Program-made: the position numbers and the translations under genes | Notes under the pieces: generated by a model | What the model saw: only the letters and a program-made list of their open reading frames with translations | Told to the model about the DNA's origin: nothing | Databases searched by the model: none | Part shown: positions 33,549 to 46,255 of the stretch, piece after piece | How the letters are laid out: each line of letters starts with the position of its first letter | Position numbering within the stretch: the stretch's first letter is position 1 | Assembly: GCA_015680905.1 (NCBI GenBank) | Contig: CM027380.1 | Span: 37,068,001 to 37,132,000 of the forward strand | Origin: Coptis chinensis | Lineage: Eukaryota; Streptophyta; Magnoliopsida; Ranunculales; Ranunculaceae | Direction: 5' to 3' | DNA: 64,000 bases

Positions 33549-34467
33549 TCAATTGCAACTTGCGTTTGACACCTGCCTCATCAATATTGAAGTTAAGGCT
33601 TTTATAGCCCACGAGCCGCGGTGCTCTAATTCAACGGGCAAATGACATGGTTTCCCAAATACAAGTCTAAAGGGAGACATACCGATAGGAGTTTTGAAAG
33701 CAGTTCGATACGCCCATAAGGCATCCGATAGACGCTTTGACCAGTCTTTCCTATCAGGGTTTACAGTTGTTTCTAAAAAATTTTTGATTTCCCTATTAGA
33801 AATTTCTACTTGTCCTCTAGTTTGTGGATGATAAGGAGTTGCTACTTTGTGTGTAACTCCATACTTTTTCACTAGGGATGCAACCACTCTGTTGCAAAAA
33901 TGTGTTCCACCATCACTAATGATGGCTTTAGGAATGCCAAACCGACAGAAAATATATTCTTTAATAAAAAATACAACGGTTTTATGGTCATTGCTACGGC
34001 AAGCTAGGGCCTCGATCCATTTTGACACGTAGTCTACGGCAACTAGAATATAAATGAAACCGTGGAAACTGGGAAAGGACCCATGAAATCAATGCCCCAA
34101 ACATCAAAAATTTCTACTATTAAGATTGGATTTAATGGCATCATATTACGTTTCGTGATTCTCCCAAGTTGTTGGCAACGAATACACGTCTTGCAATGCA
34201 CTTGGGCATCCTTAAAAAGGGTAGGCCAATAAAATCCACATTGAAGAACTTTAGCGGCTGTTTTCATCCCACTAAAATGGCCACCACACTCTTTGTCATG
34301 GCAGAACGATAGAACTTCATTGTATTCCCACTGGGAATACAACGGCGAAATAATCGATCCGCACAATACTTAAAAAGATAGGGCTCATCCCAAAGAGTAT
34401 AACTTAACTCGGCCAAGAACTTCTTACGTTCATTTCTTGACCAATTATAAGGCATAACATCGGCCAC
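33549..34467 (-). pseudogene. Element A integrase
   Basis: The zinc-binding part is seen as C-H-D-K...GGHFSGMKTAAKVLQCGFYWP and CKTCIRCQQLG, followed by [10 protein letters not shown]. The catalytic core shows [32 protein letters not shown] with the second acidic residue, and [19 protein letters not shown] with the Glu. Further on, [17 protein letters not shown] and [13 protein letters not shown] are wording typical of Athila integrases. It would insert element DNA into the host genome. It is broken. Confidence 0.9.
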
Positions 34468-34599
34468 TAAATAATTGACAATGTCGATACCATGGTGCTG
34501 AAAAATGGCATCTGATGCTCATCGGAAAAGAGTCCGTATGGACTCGAAATCATCGATCGTTGTTTGTGAGTCTAGATAAGTGGTCGGCAACTACGTTTT

Positions 34600-34881
34600 C
34601 GACCCCTCTTTTGTCCTTTATTTCTAATGTGAACTCTTGCAGGAGAAGGATCCATCGGATTAATCTCTGCTTAGCATCCTTCTTTGCAAGAAGGTACTTA
34701 AGGCTGCATGGTCCGTGTAAACTAAAGTTTTAGAACCAACCAAATAAGGGCGAAACTTATCTAAAGCATAAATGACAGCTAAGAATTCTTTTTCGGTAGT
34801 TGAATAATTCCGTTGAGCATCGTTTAAGGTTTTGCTAGCATAATAAATAACGGTGGACTTATTATCTAGTTTTTGTCCCAA
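34600..34881 (-). pseudogene. Element A RNase H domain
   Basis: STVIYYASKTLNDAQRNYSTTEKEFLAVIYALDKFRPYL (spanning most of 34881-34720) followed by VYTDHAAL is the gypsy RNase H signature with its Glu and Asp residues. It directly follows reverse transcriptase. Confidence 0.88.
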
Positions 34882-35835
34882 AGATCTGCACCAACCGCAT
34901 AGTCACTAGCATCACACATGAGTTCGAAAGGTTTAGACCAATCGGAGGTCTGTATAATGGGTGCGATGGTTAGAAGGCTTTTAAAGTTTCAAAAGCCTGC
35001 GTCTGATTAAAATTAAAATCAAAGATTGCATCTTTCAAAAGCAGATTAGTTAAAGGCCTAGCTATTTTTGAGAAATCTTTGATAAATCACCTATAAAACT
35101 GCATGGCCTAGAAAGGCTCTAATATCACCTGACAGTCCGTGGTTTTAGGTAGAATCGCTATCTTATCTAGTTTGGCCTTATCTACTTGATGCCATCACTA
35201 GATACAATGTGACCTAGTACTATGCCCTTTTTTCACCATGAAAAGACACTTTTCCCGGTTTAAAACGAGGCTCTTTTCTTCACACCGTCAAAAACCTTAG
35301 ACAAGTTAGACAAACAAATCACGTGAAGGAGTCTCCATAGATAGAAAAATCATCCATGAAAACTTCCATAAAGCTCTACCATGTCACTAAATATATGAAG
35401 CATACACCACTTGAAGGTACCAGGAGCATTACAAAGGCCAAAAGGCATTCGTTTATAGGCATACGTTCCAAACGGACATGTGAAGGTGGTCTTTTCTTGG
35501 TCATCAATATCAATGATAATCTGAAAATAGCCTAAGTAGCCATCCAGAAAACAATAAAAAACATGACCAGCTAGGCGTTCGAGCATTTGATCTATAAAGG
35601 GTAAAGGGAAGTGATCCTTTCGTGTCATAGCATTTAACCGTCTGTAATCAATATAGATCCTCCATTTCATGGGACCTTGTGTGACAACATAGTCACCATT
35701 CTCGTTACGTACCATGGTAACTCCCGATTTCTTAGGAACTACATGAATGGGGCTGACCCATTCGCTATCAGAGATTGGGTATATGATACCCGCATCGAGT
35801 AATCGTAAGACTTCTTCCCTAACCACCTCTTTCAT
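34882..35835 (-). pseudogene. Element A reverse transcriptase
   Basis: It opens with LLDAGIIYPISDSEWVSP and VPKKSGVTMV, then WRIYIDYRRLNAMTRKDHFPLPF, FYCFLDGYLGYFQI for motif A, and YKRMPFGLCNAPGTF for motif B. This wording is characteristic of Athila-lineage gypsy elements. The upstream part from 35835 to 35350 is best preserved; the rest is broken up. Confidence 0.92.
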
Positions 35836-36619
35836 GGCGGGGGTTCAAGCGGCCGAGGTTCAGCGAAGTCTTCGGCGTTATCCTCCAAATGGATACGATG
35901 AGTGCAAACATTAAGGTCAATTCCTTTAATGTCAGCTAGGGACCAACCAATCGCAGACCGATGTTCCTAATCACCCCGGATTAAACTTGTCTCTTCATTA
36001 TTAGATAACAGAAGATATAATTACCGGATGATTACCATCCGGATCAAGTTGTATATATTTTAATTCGGGGAAGGGGTTTAATCACCGGGTGGAAGGAAAA
36101 TCAATAGATGTTTAAATCGGGTCCTCATTTTGCATAATGAATACTTGCTTGGGTAGCAAGTCTTCATACTCAATATGTGGAGCAACCAAAGTGTCTACAA
36201 TTGGTGTGGACTCAAGGATGGTGTTGACTTCCTCTAAGTAGGAGTCATTTACAAAATCTGACTTTCCAAAAAGAAAGGAATTTGTACATATTGTTTTCGG
36301 GAAACGTGTTGTTCAAATAATCTTGAGCTAAGCTCTCGATCATGCTAACCTCCCCATCTATAGACGAATCGTAAACTGTTTCATCATTTTAAAACATTTA
36401 CCTCAACCGTGAGATGGCCAAAAGATAAGGACATCTTACCATCGCGCAATTAATAAGTCGTTGGCGGTTGCTAAAAAAGGGCGCCCTAAGATGATCGGTC
36501 TGAGTCATTAGCGACTTACGTATCGAGGATAACAAAATCAGCGGGATAGTAGAACTCCCGAACCTTAACAAGCACGCGTTTTCCACTACACCCTTTAGGA
36601 TACTTAATAGACACATGCG
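35836..36619 (-). pseudogene. Element A protease to reverse transcriptase linker
   Basis: Degraded coding sequence between protease and reverse transcriptase. Parts of the stretch near 36398-36616 are homologous to E 60040-60270 and C 4800-5000, the zone just before the pol-less elements diverge from A. Confidence 0.6.
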
Positions 36620-37020
36620 CTAATTGCAACGCGTTATTTTTGTAGGTTGCATTTCCTGTAGACCTATTTGTTTATACAAGTAATACGGAAGTAAGTTAAC
36701 ACTTCGCCCCGTGTCTAATAAAGCGTCGTTAAATGTGTGGGAATCTCCTAAGGTGCATTTTACATGGGGCGACCGGGTCCTTGTACTTAACAATTCCATT
36801 ATTTTTGGGATAAAGTTGGGAATTGTTCGGTTAAAAAGCGTCTTTAGGTATGTTGGTCTTCGCCTAGTAGTGCACAACTCTTTAAGAAACTTAAGCGTGA
36901 TTAGGTAGCTTTTTAATAGCTTCGAAAAAGGAAGGTTTATCGTTAGATTTTTGAAAACGTTCCTAATCTCCTCGAAGTTGGTATCCCCGCTAGCATGGCT
37001 AATTTTTGAGGAATGGTGGT
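36620..37020 (-). pseudogene. Element A aspartic protease region
   Basis: KCTLGDSHTFNDALLDTG and SVNLLPYYLYKQIGL give the retropepsin active-site region (D-T-G) and flap-side sequence found in Athila proteases. Homologous stretches are in E and, partly, in C. It is broken. Confidence 0.8.
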
Positions 37021-38847
37021 TTAAGCTCTATATTTAGCGTATGGCTCGACTAGATGTGTAACCTTGGCTTTCTGTTTCTTAGGTTGTGGTTTAACTGGTA
37101 CCTCTACAGTGGTAGGTTCTTCAGTTTCTATTTCGGTATCTAGTTCGATATCCGGTGTAGAGTATCCTGATGGGGTAACTATAGGCATAGTTACTTTGTT
37201 ATCAACCACTCTTCCAGAACGGAGAGTGGTGATGGCATTGAGGTCACCTACTATTGTTGTTTCCGTACTAGTATTACCGTTTACCTCAAAGGCTGTGTTT
37301 GTTGTTTTAGGGTTTGGTATAGCTTGTCCTGGAAACACGCCTTTTGGTTGGGCTTTCTCTTGGGCTAACTGTTGTATGCCCTGATTTATGGATTGTAATA
37401 TCTGTTGGTTTGATTGAGTCATTGATTGGAAAAGTTGTTGGGTAACCTGTATAAAGGCGTCGATACGGTCCGGTTGTGTAGGTGTAGTAGTCACAGGTGG
37501 TGCGACTGGAACTATCTCACGTTGATTATTTATGGGTGGGTTTTGATAGTTACTATTGTTAACCGGAACGATACCTCTATTGGTATTATAACTATTATAA
37601 TTATTCTGACCTTGTGCTACACCTTGTCGTGGTTGCGCTTGGTTGTTATAATTATTATAATTTCCCTGACCTTGTCCCTGTCCTTGCCTAGGTGGAGCTT
37701 GATTATAGTTGTTAGCTTGCCTAACATTTTGGTTATTAAACACTGGAGGTGTAACTTGTTGATTGTTTCGCCAACTAAAGTTGGGATGTTGTCTCCATGG
37801 GGCATTAGGAATAGGATAATTATTAATGGAGTAAACATTATCTTGCTCTGATTGTTGTTGTTCATAGGCGAGAGGACAATAGGAGTCAGGGTGCTCAGGA
37901 CTCAAACAGAAATTACATGGGTTGGAGTTGACATTCATGACGGGAATAGGCTTTTGTTGAATAGAAATAGCCTCTACTTTTTTAGTTAGAGATTCGATTA
38001 AATTTTTAAGTTAAGGTCGGGTTTCATCTCAAACATACCGGCCGGCATAGAAGAAGAACTAGCGGGCGGGGATATCATCACTCCCCGATTGTTATTAAGC
38101 GTTTAGTTTGTTCTTCAAAAATTTATAAGCCTCCGAGGCTCCTTTACTTAGGAAACTACCCCCATTCATTATGTCAAGGACTTCTTTATGGTGATGTTGA
38201 AGTCCTTTGAAAAGGCCGAAACTAACGTGTCTTTTTTGCTAGGTTATGGTGTGGACACTCTATTAGCGGATCGGTGAAAGCGATTCCAAGCCTCGAAAAA
38301 TGATTCATGAGGGTTATGTCGGAAGAAATGAATCTTGGAAAGCATTTCATCCGTCTTTAGGGGTGGGTAAAATGTTCCATAAACAGGTGAACAAGTTTAG
38401 CCCACGAGTCCATGAGAGTTAGCGCTTTGGGCGGTTAACCAAGACGCTGCCTTATCGGGCTAAGGTGAAGGGAAATACCCTTAGTTTAATTTGTTCCGCA
38501 CCAACCGTAGGATGATGGAATGTTGTAAGGACTTGTTCAATCCTACGCATGTATTGGTAAGGTTTTTCATGGCCTAAACCATGGAAAACGGGTAACAAAT
38601 TAAATATGTTTGGGGGGATTCGAAAATCCCCCACAGGGTCTGCTAGAACGATGCAAGACTTAGGGCTATAGCTCAAAGCTTTGTAGAAGTCGGAGAGAGG
38701 AGTCTCTCTCTCTTCAGCCATAATATCAGGTGGTGTGTGTAAAATAGTAGCTAGAGGTGTAGTGGGTGGTATATTAGATAGAATTGTTTGTTGACGTTGT
38801 TGTGTGATTAGGTTTGGTGGTTTTGTTCGATCGGACCTTAATCTCAT
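37021..38847 (-). pseudogene. Element A gag
   Basis: The N-terminal capsid-type region carries TPLSDFYKALSYSPKSC, IPPNIFNLLPVFHGLGHE and RVFPFTLA (38847-38452). The better preserved C-terminal part (37938-37021) has a knuckle CNFCLSPEHPDSYC (CX2CX4HX4C), then an Asn/Gln-rich stretch with NNYNNQAQPRQG-type repeats, and a VTTLRSGRVVDNKVTMP segment. The knuckle would bind element RNA. Same order as in C and E. It is broken. Confidence 0.9.
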
Positions 38848-39392
38848 GCAAGACTAAGTCGAACTTAACTAAACATGCAACACTCCCAACAATTCTGATA
38901 TACTAGTAGAAACCTCTAACTGGAGATGCGAGGTGTGGAAGAAAGGACTACCTGATTGCGTCCTTGCATCGCTTATGAATAGCGTCTTGTTTACGCGTGT
39001 TCAGTGTAAATAACAAGTTAGAACACTGAAAAACTTAAAAAAATCGAAGTTCGAAACAAACCTGTAGAAATCCGCAAAAGTTTATACGTACGAGCGCGCC
39101 GCGCGCGAAGCGGTCGCTCCTAGTCCACAAGTGGCCGGGTCGCGCTTTGGTAAGAGGGCGGTCGGCGCTCGATGTCCAATAAGTGAGGGCGGGTCGCGCT
39201 CGAAGTCCGAGACGCAAAGGCGCGGTAGCGCAGCGCCAGCCTTATAAGCGCGATCGCTCGTGTAATTTTTCCCGAATTTTTCGATCTTTGAAACGGATAA
39301 CCACGCGGTATGAATCAAACAAGGGTGGGTGGGTTTAATGGGACTTAAAAATGACTAATTCTACTATGAAAACAATGCTAAAGTGCAACTAA
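38848..39392 (-). other. Element A leader, with GC-rich motifs
   Basis: Untranslated leader between primer site and gag. A dense cluster of GCGC and GGTCGCGC words lies at 39083-39255, in contrast to the AT-rich surroundings. Confidence 0.75.
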
Positions 39393-39410
39393 GATGGCAG
39401 CGGCGCCATT
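39393..39410 (-). other. Element A primer-binding site
   Basis: Minus strand AATGGCGCCGCTGCCATC directly abuts the 5' LTR. TGGCGCCG fits the 3' end of plant tRNA-Asp, the primer used by Athila elements; pairing beyond about ten bases is poor. Confidence 0.8.
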
Positions 39411-40889
39411 TGATAAAACATAAAATGAATAGTTTACCTACGAAATGAACAATGAAACTCAAAACGTAAGTAAACTAAAACTATTTACGTGTCTAATTTA
39501 TCAAAGTTTCAACTCTCAATTCTATCGAAATAGAGTGGAGTAACAAATTCGTTCCACTCCTAGTGCTTTAGCATAGATTGTTTTCTAATCTAATTAGTCA
39601 TTTTTAAGTCAATGAGAGCTTTACGAAGGTGATTACTACGATACTTACTGAATTTGATTACTTGAATTTAACTACGAATGCTATGGAAATACGATTGTTT
39701 GAATCTAGATAAAGAAATTAGAGGGAATTGAATCCACCTCGAATCCAACTTAACAACCTAGCGTAGAATGTTGTATCTCAATTCTCACGTTCTCACGCGG
39801 CGAGAATTTGAGTTCTAATCCCTAGTGTTAAGTGGCATTTCTACCTAATACTAACTAGCATGTGAGGTCGTCTACCCATTCTCATGGCGAAACACGACCT
39901 TCTAGAGTGGAATAGATTCTACAACAAATTCTATACTAACCACTAAGTTTTCATCAAGGTTTCATCAACCCCTCTAATGGAGGTTTTAGCCTTGAGTCAT
40001 CAAACTAACATTTCCCATTGAATCTAAACTAAACATAATGTAAGAAATTAAAATTTACTTACTTAAACAATAATGATTAAAATCTAATTAACAACTAAGA
40101 AATGGTAACCAACAATAATTAAAACAGATATAATAGATTGAAATACACAATTCAAAATTGATAAAATAACTATTTTATTTATCTAAATCAATCAAGAACA
40201 ATGATTCAAAGATTTAATCTAAAACAAGAATTGAAAATGGAACTAAAACTTAATTTAATTAATAAAACTAGATCTAGAATTCTATATATTAATTTAGGTC
40301 TAACTAGCTACCATTAACAAAGAGCTAAGCTTTTGTTTTTATACATTCAGATCCAAAAATCGTGCATGGGCTTGGAGCCATGTTTTGGGCTAGAGAATCA
40401 GGCCCAAAACCCAATTCTTTCAGTCCAAAAAGGCCTCTTCAACTGCAGTTGGCTTCCACAGACTTTTTGTCCACTTTTGCTCCTATGATTGGGTCAAGGC
40501 TTGGGCCATTGGAAAGCTCTTTCCGATCCGGTCGTTTTGACATAAAGTAGGCCCCATTCCGAAGTCTGAGTCCAAAGATACGGCCTTCGGGAAGTTCTCA
40601 CGACTTTGAGTCTTTGTTTTACGCCCGCGTTGACTTTGACTTTTCAGCCTTGACCGGGCTTTAGAAAGGCTTTGTCTTCTTGAATCTTGGCCTTTAATCA
40701 TAGAACTCCTTAGCAACCAACCATTGCTCCTTTATCTCGCTAAAGTGGCACATTTCTGCACATAATGGACTTTGCAACCTGAAATGCATAAAAACACGTA
40801 ATCAGTGCTAACTCTTAATTATTACTCACATAATTGGTCTAAAAGTATGTCTGTTACAGGGTTAAAACTACAGTTTTGGGCTCTTATCA
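39411..40889 (-). repeat. Element A 5' LTR
   Basis: Starts TGATAAGAGCCC at 40889 and ends TTTTATCA at 39411 on the minus strand. TATA-like tataaaaac is at about 40335-40343. It pairs with the 3' LTR at 26166-27638. Confidence 0.95.
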
Positions 40890-40894
40890 CCCAC

Positions 40895-42196
40895 CCTTTT
40901 AATTTTTCATTCTTGTTTCTCATAATTTTGTTACTATTTAAACTTGATATTCACTATTTTAAACTCAGAGCGCGCCCGCCCTCCCTTTTGCCTTGCACAG
41001 AGCGCGCCCACGCCCCCTTAATATTGCAGACTCACAGTGAAGAATATTGCGGTAAAGGTATTTTTAAATTTCCAAAAATTCTAAAAAATTTCAGGCATAA
41101 TCTTTAAGATGTTATTGATTTACTGAAATTTTTCGGATTTTTTCTAGTTGTTTACCTAGTGAACTAATACCATCTTTACAGTGCTATATTTCAGCTTTCA
41201 CACCGTAAGTTTCTGGAAAAACATACTAGTAGGGTTACTTAGGAAGTTAAAAAAATTCTAAGATTTTTACAGGAGTATCTACCATAAGTCAGGAGTTTTC
41301 AATAAAATTTTGAATAGTTTTTATTTGTTTTGACCACCTAAATAGTGGATTGTTTCTAGTGTATTTCTGCGGTTTTGCAACACTTAATTTCTGGAACAAC
41401 AGCCGATAAGGAGGGTTTGTAGAACTCTGATTGCTCTAAATGTTTTACAGGAACATGCATGGTCTGTCAGGAGTCTCCAGTAAAGGTTTGGTGATTTGTG
41501 GCTCTGTTTTGATTGGTTAACCATTCGGTTGTTTGAATTTTGTCCCAAACCTATTTCACAAACTTTGCAGGGTAGTAGAAAGACTTTCATAACTTCGATT
41601 GTTCTAAAATTTTACAGGCTACTTACTAGACATCTTAGAAAACTACTATAAAAATTTCAAATATTGTGGAGCACGCACGCGCCCTATTATACCTATATTT
41701 GAGCACGCCCGCGCCCTGGCCTCTAGTAACCTCAGTTTGCATTTTTCTTAAGTTTTCTTTTACAGCGCGCTCGCGCCCTAGTTACCTTATATTTGAGTGC
41801 GCCCGCTCCCTCTGAAGTAAGTCCAATTTATAGGTTAGTTACAGGTCATATTTTAGTTCAAAATATTTGTTGGTTCGGTGTCTCACGCTTCGACAGGACA
41901 CTAAGATTCGTATTGAAGACATTATTCATAAGCGTAGCAATGAGACATTCAGGTTCTCCTTCTTTCACTCCTCATTTCTTCTGCCAGAGAATTCTATTTC
42001 TAGTAATAATTAGGCTAATTTTTGCATGCTCATTAGGAATTGCCTATTATACTTAAAACTTACATGAGATTAAGATCTGGTATGCATAAACCTGCCATAT
42101 TAGTTTCTCGTAGACGCAAAAATAATCGCCTATCTAGAAATTTATAGTTAGTGCTTTTGTATATTTACTAACATAGAATATATCTTTAAAACCAAT
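40895..42196 (+). other. Element B leader with six spaced GC-rich repeats
   Basis: The leader resumes after A. It is AT-rich, but six times it carries a variant of GAGCGCGCCCGCGCCC (at about 40968, 40999, 41669, 41701, 41764 and 41795). Short words such as tttctggaa and ttttacagg also recur at irregular spacing. No coding region is supported. Confidence 0.75.
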
Positions 42197-43397
42197 ATGA
42201 CCTATCAATATGTAGACCAACAATCATGTGGTTATTATGCAAACCCTTCACCATGTTCATGTTGTGGTAGTTCTTACCATTGGGCTTCTCATTGCACACC
42301 ATATCAAGAGTTTGAGCCTACTATAGGAAACAACTATAATTATGATCCTCAATTTTCAAATTTTCATAGTAACGCATATAATCAAGAGTTTTCTAGTCAT
42401 CCAAACTATTTATGGAGCTCCACCAATAACAATCAACCAGCCATTCAGCCTCAATCTAACCTATCACAGTACGAGATCAACCAGATTCACTCAAATGCCA
42501 TATACCAAAAGCACCTCATAATACTTCAGAACCTAGAACAGACAAGATTGATGCTAACCTCACCTAAGCTAGACCCTTCCACCATTCCAGAAATCACCCA
42601 CCCATCTAGTTTGCCACCCTTCCCAGACCAAATTTCCCAACAAATGACTGACTCAGACATTTAGGGAACAAATGGCCAACAATGAAAAAATGTTTAGAGA
42701 ACAAAATACCAAAACCCAAACTATGCTTAAGAATCTAGCCCAAATGATTTCTATGATCCCCTCACCTAACACAGAAGTTTCAAACTTGCTAGAGATAGAC
42801 AGACAAGTAGAACAACCTATTCCCATAACCAAACCATTCGACCTAGTTAAGGCCTACTCTGAATTTCATGAACTATTACCTTCCCATGACCCTCCCATTA
42901 ACCATTATATTAACTCCACACACTACCTGGATGGGAAAATTCTTGAAGACGACTTTGTAGGACTTGTTTCGGATGGCCATGATGCCATTAAAGAAACTCA
43001 TATTGTTTTAGAGGACAAGAGTGAGGAAATAGAAATCAACAATTCTAATCTAAGGCATGAACAAGGTAATGTGCAAGAATTAAAGGAAGTAATTTCTTTA
43101 TCGCAATGTGAATCTCAATTTAGTTTGGCAGCTGAGAAAATAACAATGGAAGAAATAGATGAATTTCTTAAAGATAAAGCCACGAACCACAACTTTATGG
43201 ATTCCTCTAAGTTGGATGAAGAATTCTATGATTTCTTAAGAGCGTGTGAGGATCCACCAACTAATGAACCACCAACTGACCACCATCCACCTGAGTTACC
43301 ACCTCTTAAAATCCAACCATCTACCACAACTAAGCCATCCATTCACCCACCATTTCAGAGGAACCTCGAATTTGCACTTGAGCCAATTGCCTCATAG
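42197..43397 (+). pseudogene. Element B gag-related ORFs: zinc knuckle and acidic pol-replacing segment
   Basis: Two adjacent open stretches. The first (42197-42664) starts MTYQYVDQQSCGYY and has a knuckle CSCCGSSYHWASHC (CX2CX4HX4C) followed by an Asn/Gln/Ser-rich tail. The capsid-type region seen in A, C and E is absent. The second (42672-43397) includes PIPITKPFDLVKAYSEF, an acidic coil, MEEIDEFLKDKA, LDEEFYDFLRA and a Pro-rich end. The last motifs match E 60427-60540. It is a shortened gag product of a non-autonomous element; its function is unknown. Confidence 0.65.
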
Positions 43398-46196
43398 ACC
43401 CTCTATAATTTTTTCAACCCTCACGGTGAAAAGTTTTTGCTTAGCACACAATTCATGTAGTTGAGAGCCAAGCTTTGACCGAGTGTAGTGAGAAACCTAG
43501 TTTGTCTTATTTTTCCTCATTTGAGCCTCATGAAACACATCAGGATCCATACTTCATTCCTTTCTCACCTAAAGTATCACTAATTCATCATTTGGGTCAT
43601 TCTAACTCTTTAAAATAGCTACAACATGATGGTTTACATATGTTCTTTAATGGGTTGCATAAGTTTTCATTCATTCTTCGACATGATTGCTTCCAATTAT
43701 ACAACTTCATTCTGTTTGGGTGTGCATTTAGTATCATATTTTTATGGTTAGACCCCCAACTCTTTCAACTATTAGTTTATAGTTGACCATGCATCATCCA
43801 TTTTGTGTCACCTCAGTTTCTTGCTTGTTTGGGAGTGTGCACAGTATAGGGGAATCTGACTTAAAACGACCCCACAGTAAGTCTAGGGGAATCTAATTTT
43901 AAAAGACCCATATAATTTTTTTGTAAAATACCACTTTAATGGAGTATAGGCCACAAAAATTTTCAAACTTAAAAAAAGTTTTCAAATTTTGTTTGGGGGT
44001 AGCGTATTTTGGTATTTCATTTCAAATCTTTTTGCCACCCTTTGCCTCTCATGTTGACTCTAGTAGAGTCCATGTTAGTTAGTGCGTAATAGTTTAATTG
44101 TGTTTCATGTTATCACATATTCTTTATAATATTTCTGTTACAGGTATTGCCAATTTTTGCCACATTTCTATGTAAATTCTTTCCTTATCTCTTTACACTT
44201 TGAGGACAAAGCGTTCGATTGTTTGGGGGTGTGATAGAAACATTTGCAAAAATTAAGCACTTTTAGGATGTAAATTATGCACTTTTCTTTATAAAATGTT
44301 AAAAATCATAAAAATTAGTTAGTTACATAATTTAATTGTGCTGTTGAATTATTTTATGAACCCCCTTCTCCCAAATTGTTTGGGGGTGGTATATTTAATT
44401 TTATCACATTGTACGTTCACGTATTAAAATTGCATGTATAAATATAGAATCCATAGGCCTTGTTGATTTTATTGGGATTTATAATATAATCAGCTACCTT
44501 AATTTCGTGAAATTCACTATTTCACAGAATTTCGGAAGCTAATCCGATAATAGCCACGATAGGCGCATGTTTGATTTGTGAACATATGGTATTATTTTAT
44601 TTATGTTAGAGTCCGCTTATGTCCTAAGCGCTATTTATTATTTTACTTTATCCCCATAATGGGAGGAACTCATATAAGAGTTGCGTATGTTTTTATTTCT
44701 TTATATTAGTATAGATTAACCTTCTTTTTCAGGTGCTCTCATTTACAAGCACGTTTCTATAGTACTCTCTATCATTTATTAACACTTAGGTCCTATTAAC
44801 ACTTGTATCAACATAGAATTTTTTTTCACAAACGATACAATGTACTATGCCCGATTTCACAAAAATAGCAATCTGTTAGGTTCCGTCAGTTAAGTGATGA
44901 TGTGTCATTGTTTTTTCATTTTCGTTTTATTTGTATTTTCCACTTGGCATGCCAGATCAACATTTTCTACCAACTCAGCATTTCCACCTCAGCATTGCCA
45001 ACTCAGCATTTTCGTTTTTTTTTAAGTGACTGAAAAATAAATTAATAATTTTTTTTGAATTAATAAATATATAAAAAAGAATAAATTAATAATTATATAA
45101 TAATAATAAAATAATTATATAAAAAATAAAGAAATATATAAATAAAATATTATTTTATTTATTATATATATTTGAAAATTATCAAAAAACTATAAATAAT
45201 AATAAAAAAATATTATAATATAAAAAATATATATAAATAAACAAATATATATAAATAATATATTATTTTATTTATTATATATATTTGAAAATTATAAAAA
45301 AAACTATAAATTATAAAAAAAAATTATAGTATAAAAATATATATAAATAAAGAAATATATAAATAATATATTTTTTTTATATATATATATATACAAATAT
45401 TTTTTTTTTATAATATTTTTTTTTAATTATTTATAGATTTTTTTTATAATTTTCAAATATATATAATAAATAAAATAATATATTATTTATATATTTCTTT
45501 ATTTATATATTTTTTATTTATTTTTTTTTATATTATAATATTTTTTTTAATTTTCAAATATATATAATAAATAAAATAATATATTTTTATATTTTTTTTT
45601 ATTATAAAATAATATATATTTTATTATTATTATTTATTTTTTGATAATTTTCAAATATATATAATAAATAAAATAATATATTTTTATATATTTCTTTATT
45701 TTTTATATAATTATTTTATTATTATTATATAATTATTAATTTATTCTTTTTTATATATTTATTAATTCAAAAAAAAATTTATTAATTTATTTTTCAGTCA
45801 CTTAAAAAAAACGAAAATGCTGAGTTGGCAATGCTGAGGTGCAAATGCTGAGGTGGTAGAAAATCCTGATGTGGCATGCCAAGTGGAAAATATAAATAAA
45901 ACGAAAATGAAAAAACAATGACACATCATCACTTAACTGACGGAACCTAACAGATTGCTATTTTTGTGAAATCGGGCATAGTACATTGTATAGTTTGTGA
46001 AAAAAAATTCTATGTTGATACAAGTGTTAATAGGACCTAAGTACGTTGCATATTTCTGTATTTAAACCCATTTATTTTCATTCCATACTTTGGGGACAAA
46101 ACATGATTCTATTTGGGGGTGGTATAGAAACACGTTGTAAATGTTTAAGCACATATTAGGTTGTATATTACGTATTATTTGTCTTATAAAAATTAG

Positions 46197-46255
<59 letters not shown>

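Larger units (their letters stand above)
26166..40889 (-). mobile_element. Element A: full-length Athila-lineage Ty3/gypsy element
   Basis: About 14.7 kb, flanked by a perfect five-base duplication CCCAC (26161-26165, 40890-40894). The LTRs are 1473 and 1479 bases and differ by only a few percent by eye, so it is young relative to its hosts B and C. On the minus strand the order is 5' LTR, tRNA-Asp-type primer site, GC-rich leader, gag, protease, reverse transcriptase, RNase H, integrase, then two downstream ORFs each with its own GC-rich leader, 3' spacer, polypurine tract and 3' LTR. It looks structurally whole, but the coding region is broken, with roughly ten or more breaks. Reverse transcriptase and integrase wording is Athila-like. 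Confidence 0.93.

Noticed and set aside
37064-37851. Plus-strand open frames of 100-140 codons
   Set aside because: They are antisense shadows of the element A gag, which has the knuckle and homologs in C and E.
39393-39410. A tRNA-like sequence
   Set aside because: Only the short TGGCGCCG end is present; it is a primer-binding site beside an LTR, not a tRNA gene.
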